Positions 44,679-53,798 are shown, counted from the first letter of the stretch. The stretch: DNA of 64,000 bases from CAYQLT01 sp964418425 (GCA_964418425.1 CAYQLT010000007.1:1-64000); one strand, 5' to 3'. Notes: a model not told the origin generated them from the letters alone. Translations and numbers: made by a program.

Positions 44679-45850
44679 GTGGGTCTTTCTCCCTGGCAAC
44701 CCCGGCGGGGCCGCCGTGGACGGACCGGCGGCACCCGGTGCGAGATGACGACCCAAGGGACGCCTTCAGCCGCGACCGGGACCGCATTCTGCACAGCCAG
44801 GCGTTCCGCCGGCTTCAGCACAAGACCCAGGTCTACATCATCCACGAGGGGGATTTCTACCGAACCCGCCTGACGCATACCCTCGAGGTCGCGCAGATCG
44901 CCCGCTCTCTGGCCGTTCGCCTGGGGCTGTGCGAGACCCTCGCCGAGGCCATCGCCCTGGCCCACGATCTGGGCCACGTCCCTTTCGGCCACGCCGGGGA
45001 GCGTGCCCTGGACGAGTTGCTGCGGGGCGCCGGCGACCCGGACGGGTGGGATTCCAACCGCCACTCCCTGGAGGTGGTCGATGAGCTGGAGGAGGCGTAC
45101 CCCGACCACCCGGGCCTCAACCTGACCTTCGCGGTGCGCCAGGGTATCGCCCGCCACCGCACTCCCTTCGATCGGCCCGCGCGGCACTTCGACTCGTACT
45201 GCCAACCGACGCCCGAGGCGCAAGTGGTCAATCTGGCCGACATCATCGCGTACTGCGCCCACGACATTCAGGATGCCATCGAGATAGGGCTGCTGCAGCC
45301 CGAGGCGCTCGCGGCCTGCGCCGCGATGGAACTGTGGAGCCAGGCCTGGTCCCGGGCGCAGGGGGAGCTGGGCACGTCTTTGCGAGCCGCCGCACTGCAG
45401 CCGGCGGTGCGCGCCAGGCTCCTGGCCGTCCGGGCCCGCCGCCACCTGATCGACTTTCTCATTCGGGACGTCTGGTCCGCCTCGTTGCAGGCGGCCGCGC
45501 AGGCAGGGGTTCGGTCGTGTGACGACGCGGTTCGGGCGTCTGAGCCGGTGGTTCGCTTCTCGCCGGATGTGGAGCGGAAGGTGGGGCAGGCGCTGGAGTT
45601 CCTGGTCGAGTCGGTGTACCGAAGCCCCATGGTGGCGCGCCTCAACTACCGCGGAGAGTACGTGCTCAGGCGTCTTTTCGACGCGCTCGTGGCCCGGCCG
45701 GAGCTTCTTCCCCTGCCGTACCGGGCGCTGGCGTCCCGACCCCGGGCGGTGGCCCTGTACCTGGCCTCCCTCACCGACCGGGGTGCCGTGGACCTTTTCC
45801 AGGAACTCTTCGATCCTGCCGAACGGGTGGTCGGACGTCACCGCGCCTGA
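44675..45850 (+). CDS. dgt: Deoxyguanosinetriphosphate triphosphohydrolase-like protein
   Basis: 391-residue HD-domain dNTPase, cleaving dGTP (or other dNTPs) to nucleoside and triphosphate. Signature parts: DRDRILHSQAFRRLQHKTQV, RTRLTHTLEVAQIARSL (first metal histidine), ALAHDLGHVPFGHAGE (HD pair) and ADIIAYCAHDIQD (last aspartate). GTG 44675 overlaps the molybdoenzyme stop. It converges with the transglycosylase, their 3' ends overlapping by 13 bp. Confidence 0.93.
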   Translation: MSGSFSLATPAGPPWTDRRHPVRDDDPRDAFSRDRDRILHSQAFRRLQHKTQVYIIHEGDFYRTRLTHTLEVAQIARSLAVRLGLCETLAEAIALAHDLGHVPFGHAGERALDELLRGAGDPDGWDSNRHSLEVVDELEEAYPDHPGLNLTFAVRQGIARHRTPFDRPARHFDSYCQPTPEAQVVNLADIIAYCAHDIQDAIEIGLLQPEALAACAAMELWSQAWSRAQGELGTSLRAAALQPAVRARLLAVRARRHLIDFLIRDVWSASLQAAAQAGVRSCDDAVRASEPVVRFSPDVERKVGQALEFLVESVYRSPMVARLNYRGEYVLRRLFDALVARPELLPLPYRALASRPRAVALYLASLTDRGAVDLFQELFDPAERVVGRHRA

Positions 45851-48036
45851 CGCCGTCGCCCTGGCCCGGCTCCCGCAGCGTCAGGCGCGTAAGGCCGCTC
45901 CCCCACCCCCGCGCCGTACAGCAGCCGGTAGATCTCGTAGGAGCGCAGAACCTTCTGGACGTATTCTCTCGTGGCCGCGAGGGGGATCCACTCCACGAAC
46001 CGCTCGGCGTCGTCGATTCTCGCGGAAGCCAGCCACCGGCTCACCCGCCCCTGCCCTGCGTGATAGGCGGCAACGGCCAGGGCGGGCTCGGGGAAGCGGT
46101 CCAGCAAGAAGCGCAGGTAGGCGGCCCCCAGGCCGACGCTGACGGCGGGGTCGTAAAGCGTTTCCACGGTGGGCGGAGGCTGGCTCTGGCTGGCGGCCAT
46201 CCATCCGGCGGTGGACGCCAGAAGCTGCATGAGGCCAAAAGCGCCGGCAGCCGAGCGCGCCCGGGGTTCGAAGGCGCTCTCCTCTCTCATGACGGCGAAG
46301 AGGAGAAGGGGATCGATCCGGTACCGGCGGGCTTCAGACTCCACCACCTCCCGGAAGGGCCGGGGAAACAGGGCCTCCATCAACCACCGGGGAAAGGGGT
46401 CGCTGGGGCCGCCCGGTTTGGCCGCAGCCAGGCGGGTCAGGCGGCCGAGTGCGGCGGCGTGGCGCCCGGCTTGCAGTTCCCGGAGGGCCAGGGCGGCGGC
46501 CGGGGGCTTCCCGGGGGTGCCGGCTTGAGCCAGCGGGGGCGCCAGCTCGGGCCATCGCCGCCGGGCCAGGACGGAATGGTAGGAGAGGGGGTGCAGCCCG
46601 TGCAGGCGCGCCACGAGGGCTTCCACGCCGGATCCGGGCGCCGCGTCGGGCCCCCGGACGCCGCCATCTCCGGCGGGGCGGAAGTCATCCAAAAGCCGGG
46701 CCTGCCAGTACAGGTACGCCGGATCGGAGCCGGCTTCGCTTGCCAGCGTGGCCAAAGCCCACCGGGCCGTATCGAGGTCGGGATGGCCCTCGGCGGGGGG
46801 CGCGTGGGTGGGGCGGGTGGCAGGATAGGTAGCCGCCAGGATGGCCAGCAAGGCGTCTCGCCAGCCCCGGGTGCCGGCCGCGGCAGGGCCCAAGGCCTCC
46901 ACCCGCAGGCGGGCAAGGGCCGGCGAGGTGCCTTCCAGCTCCATGCGCACCAGGGCGTACAGGGCCTCTCCAGCTTCCGACGTGCGGGGGGCCTGGCCCA
47001 GCACGGCGAGGTACTCTTCTCGGGCTTTGCCGGTCTGGCCCCGGTTCATCCACTCCTCGGCCAGCTGCAGGCGGAGCGCGCTGATGATCGCCGCCGGCCA
47101 TCCCCGGGCCTTGCCTTCGGCGAGGGCTCCACGCAGAAGCTCCAAGCGCCGCAGACGCTCTCCGGTGGCGGCCAGCCCTCGGGCCAGCTCCACGACGACC
47201 TCCGGTCGCCGTTCCTGCCAACCCCCCCGGGAGAACAGAGCCACCCCCTCCGCATACCGCCCCATCCGGTAAAGCGCCCGACCGGCCTGAAGCAGGCTGG
47301 CCCGGATATCGGGGGAGTCCAGCGGCAGGGACATGGCAGTCTCGTACAGGCGCCCGGCCAGCTCGTCCCACAGGTCACCCCGGTAGGGGAGAAAGGGGGA
47401 GCCGGCCGCGCGCAGCCACGCGTCCAGGGCTTCGAGGCTGCGCCCCATGCGATGGAGAGCATCGCCCAGCACGAGGGCCGCCTCCAGCACGGCCTCGTCC
47501 GCGGCCAGGGCGGCAGCTGCGCGGGCGGCCACCAACGCCTCCTGGGGGCGGTCTTGGGCCAGGGCCAGGCGCGCCGCAAGCCACGAAGCCCGAAAGGCGA
47601 GGAAGTCGGCCCCGTCGGGGGCAACGCCGGCTCGCTCAAGCCAGAGAGCTGCCGCAGCCAGGTCGCCGCCGGCCAGCGCCCGCTCCGCCTGCGTCAAGGC
47701 GTGGTGGGAGTCGGCCAGGTCCTGGGAGTCGGCCAGGCCCGTCGCCGGCTGGGCCCCGAAACCGGCGGGATGGGCGGGGGCAGGGCTGATGCGGGCAGGC
47801 CGGGTCACGGGGTGGATCGGCGCCGCCGGGGCAAGGTTGAGGTAAGCTGCCGCACAGCCGGCCAAAAACGCCACCCAACCTGCAACCAAGGCCCAAAGAG
47901 GCCTGTAGGCCCGGGCGAACAGGGTGATGCGCCCGGTCCTTTTGACGCCATCCTTCGCCACCGCTGCGTCGTCCACCTCAAGTTGCACGGCCCGGCATGG
48001 GGGGCGGACGAAGCCGGGGCCCTCTCGCGGGGGCAC
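45838..48036 (-). CDS. Soluble-lytic-type transglycosylase with helical repeat domain
   Basis: About 732 residues. An N-terminal membrane anchor (PLWALVAGWVAFLAGCAAAY) is followed by a long alpha-helical superhelix of TPR-like repeats (~100-530), as in Slt70. The C-terminal catalytic SLT domain contains MREESAFEPRARSAAGAFG with the catalytic glutamate, LMQLLASTAGWMA and VAAYHAGQGRVSRWL. It cleaves peptidoglycan to 1,6-anhydro-muropeptides. The exact start is unclear because several in-frame GTGs precede the anchor. Confidence 0.9.
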   Translation of the reverse strand: MPPREGPGFVRPPCRAVQLEVDDAAVAKDGVKRTGRITLFARAYRPLWALVAGWVAFLAGCAAAYLNLAPAAPIHPVTRPARISPAPAHPAGFGAQPATGLADSQDLADSHHALTQAERALAGGDLAAAALWLERAGVAPDGADFLAFRASWLAARLALAQDRPQEALVAARAAAALAADEAVLEAALVLGDALHRMGRSLEALDAWLRAAGSPFLPYRGDLWDELAGRLYETAMSLPLDSPDIRASLLQAGRALYRMGRYAEGVALFSRGGWQERRPEVVVELARGLAATGERLRRLELLRGALAEGKARGWPAAIISALRLQLAEEWMNRGQTGKAREEYLAVLGQAPRTSEAGEALYALVRMELEGTSPALARLRVEALGPAAAGTRGWRDALLAILAATYPATRPTHAPPAEGHPDLDTARWALATLASEAGSDPAYLYWQARLLDDFRPAGDGGVRGPDAAPGSGVEALVARLHGLHPLSYHSVLARRRWPELAPPLAQAGTPGKPPAAALALRELQAGRHAAALGRLTRLAAAKPGGPSDPFPRWLMEALFPRPFREVVESEARRYRIDPLLLFAVMREESAFEPRARSAAGAFGLMQLLASTAGWMAASQSQPPPTVETLYDPAVSVGLGAAYLRFLLDRFPEPALAVAAYHAGQGRVSRWLASARIDDAERFVEWIPLAATREYVQKVLRSYEIYRLLYGAGVGERPYAPDAAGAGPGRRRQAR

Positions 48037-48255
48037 CGGGGCTTCGGTTCTGTGGGCGTGCCCGTGCTGTCATAATAGAGGACCGCCGAGCCCCCGTGGG
48101 TTGGGAAACTTTCACTTCTCCTGCCCCGCACACCGGCCGGAGGCGAGAAAAAGAGAGCGAGTGAGAATGCAGGAGATCGGACAAGATCCGTCCAGGCCGG
48201 TTCGGTCGGTCAACTGAGGCTACCTGTGCGGGGTTGCTGACCGCGAGCGCCGGCG

Positions 48256-48283
48256 TTGCCTGGCCCTTGGCCTGTGCTATGTT
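48256..48283 (+). promoter_or_regulatory. Extended -10 promoter of a small transcription unit
   Basis: TTGCCT (48256-48261), 16-bp spacer ending TGTGC, TATGTT (48278-48283). TG one base before the -10 gives the extended -10 form. Confidence 0.6.
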
Positions 48284-48380
48284 GAGGCCGAAGCGAAGGG
48301 ACTTGACAGGCCGCCTTGAGGGTCGCGTCGAGAACAGGGCGGTCCGGCGGGAGCGCCGGGACCGGAGGGAGGTGCGGCCT

Positions 48381-48437
48381 GTGAAGAAGCCTGAGGAGAA
48401 GAAGCCGAAGCCGGCTCCCGGCAAGGGAACCAAGTAG
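48381..48437 (+). CDS. Tiny Lys/Pro-rich peptide, 18 residues
   Basis: GTG start preceded by GGAGGGAGGTG at 7 nt; the peptide reads KKPEEKKPKPAPGKGTK after the initiator and ends in TAG. It sits alone between a good promoter (48256-48283) and a strong terminator (48478-48509), so a ~200-nt transcript is likely. A hairpin with arms CGGTCC and GGACCG (about 48339-48365) precedes the ribosome site. It may be a real short protein, or the transcript may act as RNA. No family recognised. Confidence 0.4.
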   Translation: MKKPEEKKPKPAPGKGTK

Positions 48438-48477
48438 GCGGGTACTGTCGGCTCCTCAAACAGACGACGATGGCAAA

Positions 48478-48509
48478 GGCCCGGGGGGCACCCCGGGCCT
48501 GTTCGTTTT
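48478..48509. terminator. Bidirectional terminator hairpin
   Basis: Perfect 9-bp stem GGCCCGGGG/CCCCGGGCC with a GGCA loop, followed rightwards by TGTTCGTTTT. It ends the small transcript and may also end the leftward cNMP/DUF2225 gene. Confidence 0.75.
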
Positions 48510-48547
48510 CCCCGGCCGGGGATGGGGTCGGTGTCGGCGAGACGGCC

Positions 48548-49879
48548 TCAAGGTTCGGGGCCCTCGCCGGCCGCAACAGCGCTTTCATCGGCCGGGCCCT
48601 GGGCGGCGTGCCGGGAGCCGCTCTGAGCCGCCGACCGCAGCTCGGCGAGCAGTTCACCGGCCCGCTCGTTGACCCAGTGGATGCCGCCCCGCCGGTTTAT
48701 CGCTCGCAGCAGGTATTCGTACGCCTTGCGGGTATCGCCGGCCTCGTAATGAAGCACGCCCACCAGGTACGCCAGGCGCTGGTCTTCCCCTTCCTTGCGG
48801 CTTTGGGCGTACGCCTCTTCCAGCTTCTCCAGGGCTCGAAGGCGAGCCTGGCGGCTGGCCTCGGCGTCGTTCAGATCCGCGAACATCCACGAGAGGCACA
48901 TCCAGAGGCGGCCGACCCGCTCGGCGGGCAGCCGAGCTAACTCTGCGCACATGAGGGCCAGGCGGACCCCGTCCACGGCTTGACCCGCGGTCTGGGGTGA
49001 TCCGCCGGAGGGGTTGACCCGCAGCTTCTGGCGCATCCGCTCCGCGCGCCCGGCGTCGAGTGCCTGCCGGGCTCGGCTATGCAGCGCCTCGAAATCGGAG
49101 CGCAGGTTGGCGTACCGGCAGTTGGGGCAGACCCAGACCTGAAACCACAAGGGATCAAATCCGTCGTAGCGAACCCTCAGATCCCGATCCATGCCGACCA
49201 TTCGAAGCCGCCCGGCCCGCAGGTTGTATGCCTCGAACTTGTAATGGCAGACTGGACACTGAACCCGCTTCTCGAACAGGTATTCGCGGCTTGCGTACCC
49301 CGCCAGCACTGCGTCCGGGGCTTCCGGAGGGGCGCTGGCGGAACCGAAGGAAGAGGCGCCCTCGCCGGGCTCGGCGGGCGGTGCCTCCTCGGGGCCCGGT
49401 GGGGTGGTAGAGCGCGCGTCCTCCGCCGGCGCCGTCTCGGTCGCGCGGGCGGCGGACTCCATCTTGCCGGCCGCATCCAACCCAGGAGCCGTCGGCTCCA
49501 GCGGCCGCCCCGAGACCAGAGCCTCTTCCAGCCGACGGATGCGGCCCGATAGAACCTTCATCATCCGCAACGCCAGCTGGGGCTCGGCGCTGAGCGCGGC
49601 CAAAAACCGCCCTTCCCCGATGGCGATCACGTCGGACGGCTCTTCCGCCACCACCGTGGCGCTGCGGGCCAGCTTTTCCAAAAGGGACATCTCGCCGAAA
49701 AAACTGCCCGGTCCCAGTGTGGCGATGGTCACAGGCCCGTGGCGGGTGCGGCGCTGGACCCGAACCCTGCCCGACAGGACGATGAACATCTCCTTGCCGG
49801 GGTCTCCCTCCCGGAAGACCACCTCGCCGGCGGCCAGATGTCTCACCTCGCCGATGCGGGCGAGCAAATGAAGCTGCAC
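48548..49879 (-). CDS. cNMP-binding domain fused to DUF2225 zinc/TPR-type protein
   Basis: 443 residues. The first ~120 form a cyclic-nucleotide-binding barrel (AGEVVFREGDPGKEMFIVLS, GSFFGEMSLLEKLARSATV) but no HTH follows. After a P/E/A-rich linker (~130-200) comes a DUF2225 domain with zinc-type pairs CPVCHYKFEAYNLR and VCPNCRYANLRSDF, then helical repeats up to LLAELRSAAQS. DUF2225 is usually stand-alone in Firmicutes. The fusion suggests a ligand-controlled adaptor rather than a DNA-binding factor. GTG 49879 has AGGGGGTTGGGGG upstream; a longer TTG reading adds only 15 unlikely residues. Confidence 0.85.
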   Translation of the reverse strand: MQLHLLARIGEVRHLAAGEVVFREGDPGKEMFIVLSGRVRVQRRTRHGPVTIATLGPGSFFGEMSLLEKLARSATVVAEEPSDVIAIGEGRFLAALSAEPQLALRMMKVLSGRIRRLEEALVSGRPLEPTAPGLDAAGKMESAARATETAPAEDARSTTPPGPEEAPPAEPGEGASSFGSASAPPEAPDAVLAGYASREYLFEKRVQCPVCHYKFEAYNLRAGRLRMVGMDRDLRVRYDGFDPLWFQVWVCPNCRYANLRSDFEALHSRARQALDAGRAERMRQKLRVNPSGGSPQTAGQAVDGVRLALMCAELARLPAERVGRLWMCLSWMFADLNDAEASRQARLRALEKLEEAYAQSRKEGEDQRLAYLVGVLHYEAGDTRKAYEYLLRAINRRGGIHWVNERAGELLAELRSAAQSGSRHAAQGPADESAVAAGEGPEP

Positions 49880-49969
49880 GGCCCCCAACCCCCTAACCGG
49901 CTGCCGGTTCGCCGCGACGGGCAAGCCGGCGGTTTACCCTCCACCCCGAAGGCCGTGTGCGGCCCCGGC

Positions 49970-50956
49970 CTACGCGTCTGCCGGCGGTTTTCGGAAGATG
50001 AGGATGAACTCGTGGGCCTTGTTCACACGGAAGCGGTAGGGATAGCCCAGCGGCCGCATGTGGTTATACTCCTGCCGGCGGTCCCAAACGATCAGGTCGT
50101 CGAACTCAAAGCCGATCTCCGTCATCCGTCGCGCCAGATCCATGTGGTAAGGGTAAAACCGGTCCTTCTTCCGGAGATCCATCACCACCACGATGCAATA
50201 CTTGCCCGGGCGAAGCGCCTGCAGCACCCCTCGGAAGACCTCCCCGAGCGAGTCGAGGAAGGCCTCGTAATCCGGGATCTTGCCCAGGTCTGCCGCCTCG
50301 TTGCCGTAATGGCGCACCTGCTTGCGGTCGGCGGTCCGCTCCCGCAAAAGCACGTCCCAGTACGGTGGGGAGGTGACCACCAGATCCACGCTCTCGGGCT
50401 GGACGAACTGCAGCAGCCGCCGGGCGTCTTCGTTGAGTACGATCCGTCGCCCCTCCCCCGTCGCCTCGCCGCCGGCCCCAAAATCCAGCGGCTGAATCAA
50501 CGGCCGGCTGCGAGCCAGTTCGCAGTATTGCGGGTGGATCTCCAGCCCCACGCCCACCTTGCCCAGGGCCTGCGCGGCCACCAGGGTGGCCCCCGAGCCC
50601 GCGAAGGGATCCAGGACGACCCGATCCTCGCGGGTGGTGAAGCAGCGGATGAGGCGGACCACCAGGTCGACGGGAAACATGGCGGGATGCCCGAGCCGTG
50701 CCTCCTCGGGCGTCTTGCGCACGTCGCTCCAGACGCTGATGGAGTAGCGCTCCCAGGTCCGGCCGTCGAGGTCGTTGGCACGCGGCCGATGGCCGGGGTG
50801 CTTTCGCCCGGGCTCGGCCGGCACTCGGGGCCGCCGCAGGCCAGGCGAAGTCGGGCTGTGTCGCCCCGGCCTGTCGGGCCCGGGCAAGGTGCCGCCGGGC
50901 GAGAGGGACTCCTCCAGCCCGTCCAGGGTGGGCTGCTGGGGCTTCATGTCGGCCAT
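49970..50956 (-). CDS. Orphan DNA methyltransferase (N4-cytosine/N6-adenine type)
   Basis: 328 residues. SAM-binding motif I is DPFAGSGATLVAA and the catalytic motif IV is TSPPYWDVLL; SPPY rather than DPPY is more usual for N4-cytosine enzymes. YSISVWSDVRKTPEEA and HPAMFPVDLVVRLI precede motif I and help bind SAM. The N-terminal ~60 residues are low-complexity. No restriction endonuclease lies beside it, so it is an orphan, perhaps regulatory or a relic. ATG 50956 was chosen over a TTG at 51004. Confidence 0.88.
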   Translation of the reverse strand: MADMKPQQPTLDGLEESLSPGGTLPGPDRPGRHSPTSPGLRRPRVPAEPGRKHPGHRPRANDLDGRTWERYSISVWSDVRKTPEEARLGHPAMFPVDLVVRLIRCFTTREDRVVLDPFAGSGATLVAAQALGKVGVGLEIHPQYCELARSRPLIQPLDFGAGGEATGEGRRIVLNEDARRLLQFVQPESVDLVVTSPPYWDVLLRERTADRKQVRHYGNEAADLGKIPDYEAFLDSLGEVFRGVLQALRPGKYCIVVVMDLRKKDRFYPYHMDLARRMTEIGFEFDDLIVWDRRQEYNHMRPLGYPYRFRVNKAHEFILIFRKPPADA

Positions 50957-51047
50957 GGGATGTGAGCCTGCCCCCATCTTAGCCGGCCCGGCCAAACCCG
51001 ACAACGGCAGGCCGACACTTTAGGGCCGACCGGCGCGGACCGGGCCG

Positions 51048-51076
51048 TTGTCCTTCGGAGCTGCGTTGGCCATAAT
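51048..51076 (+). promoter_or_regulatory. Promoter of the cupin gene
   Basis: TTGTCC (51048-51053), 17-bp spacer, CATAAT (51071-51076). Transcription would begin near 51083, at or next to the ATG of the cupin frame. Confidence 0.6.
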
Positions 51077-51082
51077 GGTCCT

Positions 51083-51457
51083 ATGGGGAAGGCAGGTGGG
51101 TGGGCGTTGGACGGGGCCATCCAGGTGTTTCACGAGTCTTCGGTGCCCCTCGAGCCCTCTCCGGCGGGGAACCGGGTGCGACTGAAGTGGGTCATCGGAA
51201 AAGCCAACGGGGCGCCACGCTATTCCATGCGCATCTTCGAGGTGGAGCCGGGCGGGGAGATTCCGCTTCACCACCACTGGTACGAGCAGGAGATGTACGT
51301 GCTCGAGGGGCAGGGGGTGGCGGGTGATGCCGACACGGAGCACCCCATCGGCCCGGGCACAGTCATGTACGTGCCTCCCGACCATCCTCACCGCCTGCGC
51401 AACACCGGCGACGGGGTGCTGCGGTTCATCTGCGTGATCCCCCACGCCCGGGAATGA
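51083..51457 (+). CDS. Small cupin-domain protein
   Basis: 124-residue single-domain cupin. The two metal motifs are EIPLHHHWYEQEMYVLEGQG (motif 1, H-H...E) and VPPDHPHRLRN (motif 2). Such proteins bind a divalent metal and act as dioxygenases, isomerases or sensors; the role is unknown. The predicted promoter places the transcript start at the ATG, so either the mRNA is leaderless or translation starts at TTG 51107, which has AGGTGG at 7 nt. Confidence 0.85.
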   Translation: MGKAGGWALDGAIQVFHESSVPLEPSPAGNRVRLKWVIGKANGAPRYSMRIFEVEPGGEIPLHHHWYEQEMYVLEGQGVAGDADTEHPIGPGTVMYVPPDHPHRLRNTGDGVLRFICVIPHARE

Positions 51458-51556
51458 GCCGGCTTTTGCCACCTTCGCGGCCGCCGCCCGTGATGGAGGG
51501 GTGAGCCTCTCGACGCCCCGGGTCTGGGGTCCGGTGGTACCGAAAGAAGGCCTGCT

Positions 51557-52783
51557 TTGGCCCTCCTGATCCGCAACCGGGAAGCCGCGCTGTTGTTCGC
51601 CACCCTGCTGCTCAATATGGTGGGGTTCGGCGTGGTCTTCCCCCTGCTTCCTTTGCTGGTGCGGGACATGGGCGGTTCCTCGCTGGCCCTGGGTTTCATG
51701 GTGACCGCATGGGCGGCAGCCCAGTTTGCCTTCTCTCCGGTTTGGGGCGCCCTGTCGGATCGCTTCGGGCGACGGCCCGTCCTGGTATTGGGCGTGGCCG
51801 GAATGGGGTTGACCTTCATCCTGATGGCGTGGGCACCCAGCGTGGGGTGGCTGGCGGCGGCCCGCCTTCTGGGCGGGGTCCTGTCGTCGGCGACGCTGCC
51901 GGCCGCCCAGGCGTACCTGGCAGACATCACGGCCCCTCACGAGCGGGGCGAGGCCATGACCACGGTGGGGGCCGCCTTCGGAATCGGTTTCATCCTCGGC
52001 CCCGCCCTGGGCGCCGTGCTGGCTCCCATCGGGGTACGGGGAACCTTCGTGGTCGGCGCCGCCATCTCCGGGCTCAACCTGCTGGCGGTGCTGGCTCGGC
52101 TGCCGGAACCTGCCGAGCGCGACCCGGACGCCGGCGCCAGGTCGGGGCGGCTGCGGGCGGGCTGGCGGGAGGCCTGGCGGGAACCGTGGGCCGTCTACAT
52201 GTACGTGGTGCTGCTCATGGCCTTTTCCGCCTCCAGCCTCTTCTCCATGCTGGGTCTGTACCTGCTGGACCGCCTTTCCCTGGACCCTGCCCGCATCGGG
52301 CTTGCGTTTGTGGTGCAGGGTGCGGTCTCTGTCACGCTCCAGCTGTTCGTGGTGGCCGCCGCCATGCGCCGTCTGGGCCACGACCCGACCCTGGTGCTGG
52401 CCTGCGCCTTAGGGAGCGCAGGGTTTGGAGTTCTGGCCGCATCCCGCACGGTGGCCTGGGCGTTTGCCGGGGTCGCGCTGGTGGCGGCCGGGGTCTCGCT
52501 GGTCCGTCCCACCGCGGCTGCGGCGGTTTCGCTTCGGGCAGGCCTCCCGCAGGGCGCCGTGATGGGTGCCCAGACGGCACTGGATGCGCTGGGCCGTGCC
52601 CTGGGGCCGCTGTGGGCTGGGCTCGCCTACCGCTGGCACCCGTCGCTGCCCTTCCTCAGCTCGGCCATCGTCTACGCTCTGGCCGGCATCGTGGTGGGAG
52701 CTTGCCACCGGTCCGCCCGCCATGACAGAATTCGGTGCGAGGCCATGGAGAGGGAGCAAGAGGGAGGGCAGGCACGGCGGTGA
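51557..52783 (+). CDS. Major facilitator exporter, DHA1/TetA-like
   Basis: 408 residues, about 12 helices. LLNMVGFGVVFPLLPLLVRD is helix 1, WGALSDRFGRRPVL the motif A loop and GFILGPALGAVLAP the antiporter motif C, close to TetA/Bmr-type exporters. TTG 51557 with GAAGG 6 nt upstream. Stops in a GTGA overlap with fdhD, so the two are co-translated, although no functional tie is evident. Confidence 0.88.
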   Translation: MALLIRNREAALLFATLLLNMVGFGVVFPLLPLLVRDMGGSSLALGFMVTAWAAAQFAFSPVWGALSDRFGRRPVLVLGVAGMGLTFILMAWAPSVGWLAAARLLGGVLSSATLPAAQAYLADITAPHERGEAMTTVGAAFGIGFILGPALGAVLAPIGVRGTFVVGAAISGLNLLAVLARLPEPAERDPDAGARSGRLRAGWREAWREPWAVYMYVVLLMAFSASSLFSMLGLYLLDRLSLDPARIGLAFVVQGAVSVTLQLFVVAAAMRRLGHDPTLVLACALGSAGFGVLAASRTVAWAFAGVALVAAGVSLVRPTAAAAVSLRAGLPQGAVMGAQTALDALGRALGPLWAGLAYRWHPSLPFLSSAIVYALAGIVVGACHRSARHDRIRCEAMEREQEGGQARR

Positions 52784-53712
52784 GGGCGGCCTGGCCGGAC
52801 AAACCGGGTGTGGAGGTGGCCCGGGTGGTGGAGGTGGCCGGCGACGGGGCCGTCCTGGAGCGCGAGGACCTGCTGGCTCCCGAGGCCCCTCTGGAGATCC
52901 GGCTGGCGGTGCCCGCGACCGGCGGCCTGCAGGTGCGGCCGGTGGCCGTCACCATGCGCACCCCGGGGCGGGACCGGGAGCTGGCCTGCGGGTTTTTGTA
53001 CACGGAGCAGGTGTTGCGGGATCCGGGTTCGATCGAGTGGGTGGGGCACCTGGACGATCCCAGGGTTCACTGGGCGCATCGCTCGCATGTGGTGCAGGTG
53101 CGCCTGCGGCCCGGGGCGTCGTTGGATCTGGGCCGGCTGGAGCGACACTTCTACACGGCCTCCAGCTGCGGCGTGTGCGGCAAAGCGGCGCTGGAGGCGG
53201 TGGCGGCCACGGGCGTTTGCGCGCCGCGGGGAGCCATCGTGTGGAGTGCGGACTGGATGATGGGTCTGCCTGCTCGCCTGAAAGCGCATCAGCAGATGTT
53301 CGGGTGGACGGGGGGGATCCACGCCGCCGCTCTGGTGGGTGCCAGCGGTGAGTTCGTGGACGTGGCCGAGGACGTGGGGCGGCACAACGCGGTCGACAAG
53401 CTGGTGGGACGGGCGGTGCTGGAAGGCCGCCTGCCGCTGTCGGACACCATGCTGCTCCTGAGCGGACGGGCCGCCTTTGAGCTGGTGCAGAAGGCGTTGG
53501 TGGCGGGGGTTCCCGGTGTGGCCGCGGTGGGGGCGCCCACCAGCCTGGCGGTGGAGCTCGCGCAGGCGTACGATATGACCCTGGTCGGCTTTTTGAGCGA
53601 GAGCCGCTTCAACATTTACAGCGGCGCGCACCGCATCGACCTGGGCAGGCGGGATGGCCACCAGCTATCCACCCCGGAGGGGGGCGGGCCCGAGCCGGCA
53701 GCCCGGCGCTGA
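52780..53712 (+). CDS. fdhD: Formate dehydrogenase accessory sulfurtransferase FdhD
   Basis: 310 residues. FdhD transfers sulfur from a cysteine desulfurase to the molybdenum cofactor of formate dehydrogenases. Key parts: TMRTPGRDRELACGFLYTE, the active-site loop SSCGVCGK with the two sulfur-relay cysteines, GGIHAAAL, DVGRHNAVDKLVG, and LLSGRAAFELVQKA near the nucleotide site. GTG 52780 overlaps the MFS stop. It supports activity of the selenoenzyme at the right end of the window, 8 kb away, and perhaps of the molybdoenzyme at 42480. A terminator follows. Confidence 0.95.
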   Translation: MRAAWPDKPGVEVARVVEVAGDGAVLEREDLLAPEAPLEIRLAVPATGGLQVRPVAVTMRTPGRDRELACGFLYTEQVLRDPGSIEWVGHLDDPRVHWAHRSHVVQVRLRPGASLDLGRLERHFYTASSCGVCGKAALEAVAATGVCAPRGAIVWSADWMMGLPARLKAHQQMFGWTGGIHAAALVGASGEFVDVAEDVGRHNAVDKLVGRAVLEGRLPLSDTMLLLSGRAAFELVQKALVAGVPGVAAVGAPTSLAVELAQAYDMTLVGFLSESRFNIYSGAHRIDLGRRDGHQLSTPEGGGPEPAARR

Positions 53713-53767
53713 CGGCGGGGCCGGGCCTCCCTGGTGCTCACAGCGGGAGGCGGCAGCGGCGGCGAGA

Positions 53768-53798
53768 CCGGGGCCCCCTTGCGGGGCCCGGCTCTTTT
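53768..53798 (+). terminator. fdhD: Terminator after fdhD
   Basis: GC-rich stem with CCGGGGCCCC-type left arm and GGGGCCCGG right arm (one bulge), followed by CTCTTTT. Confidence 0.7.
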
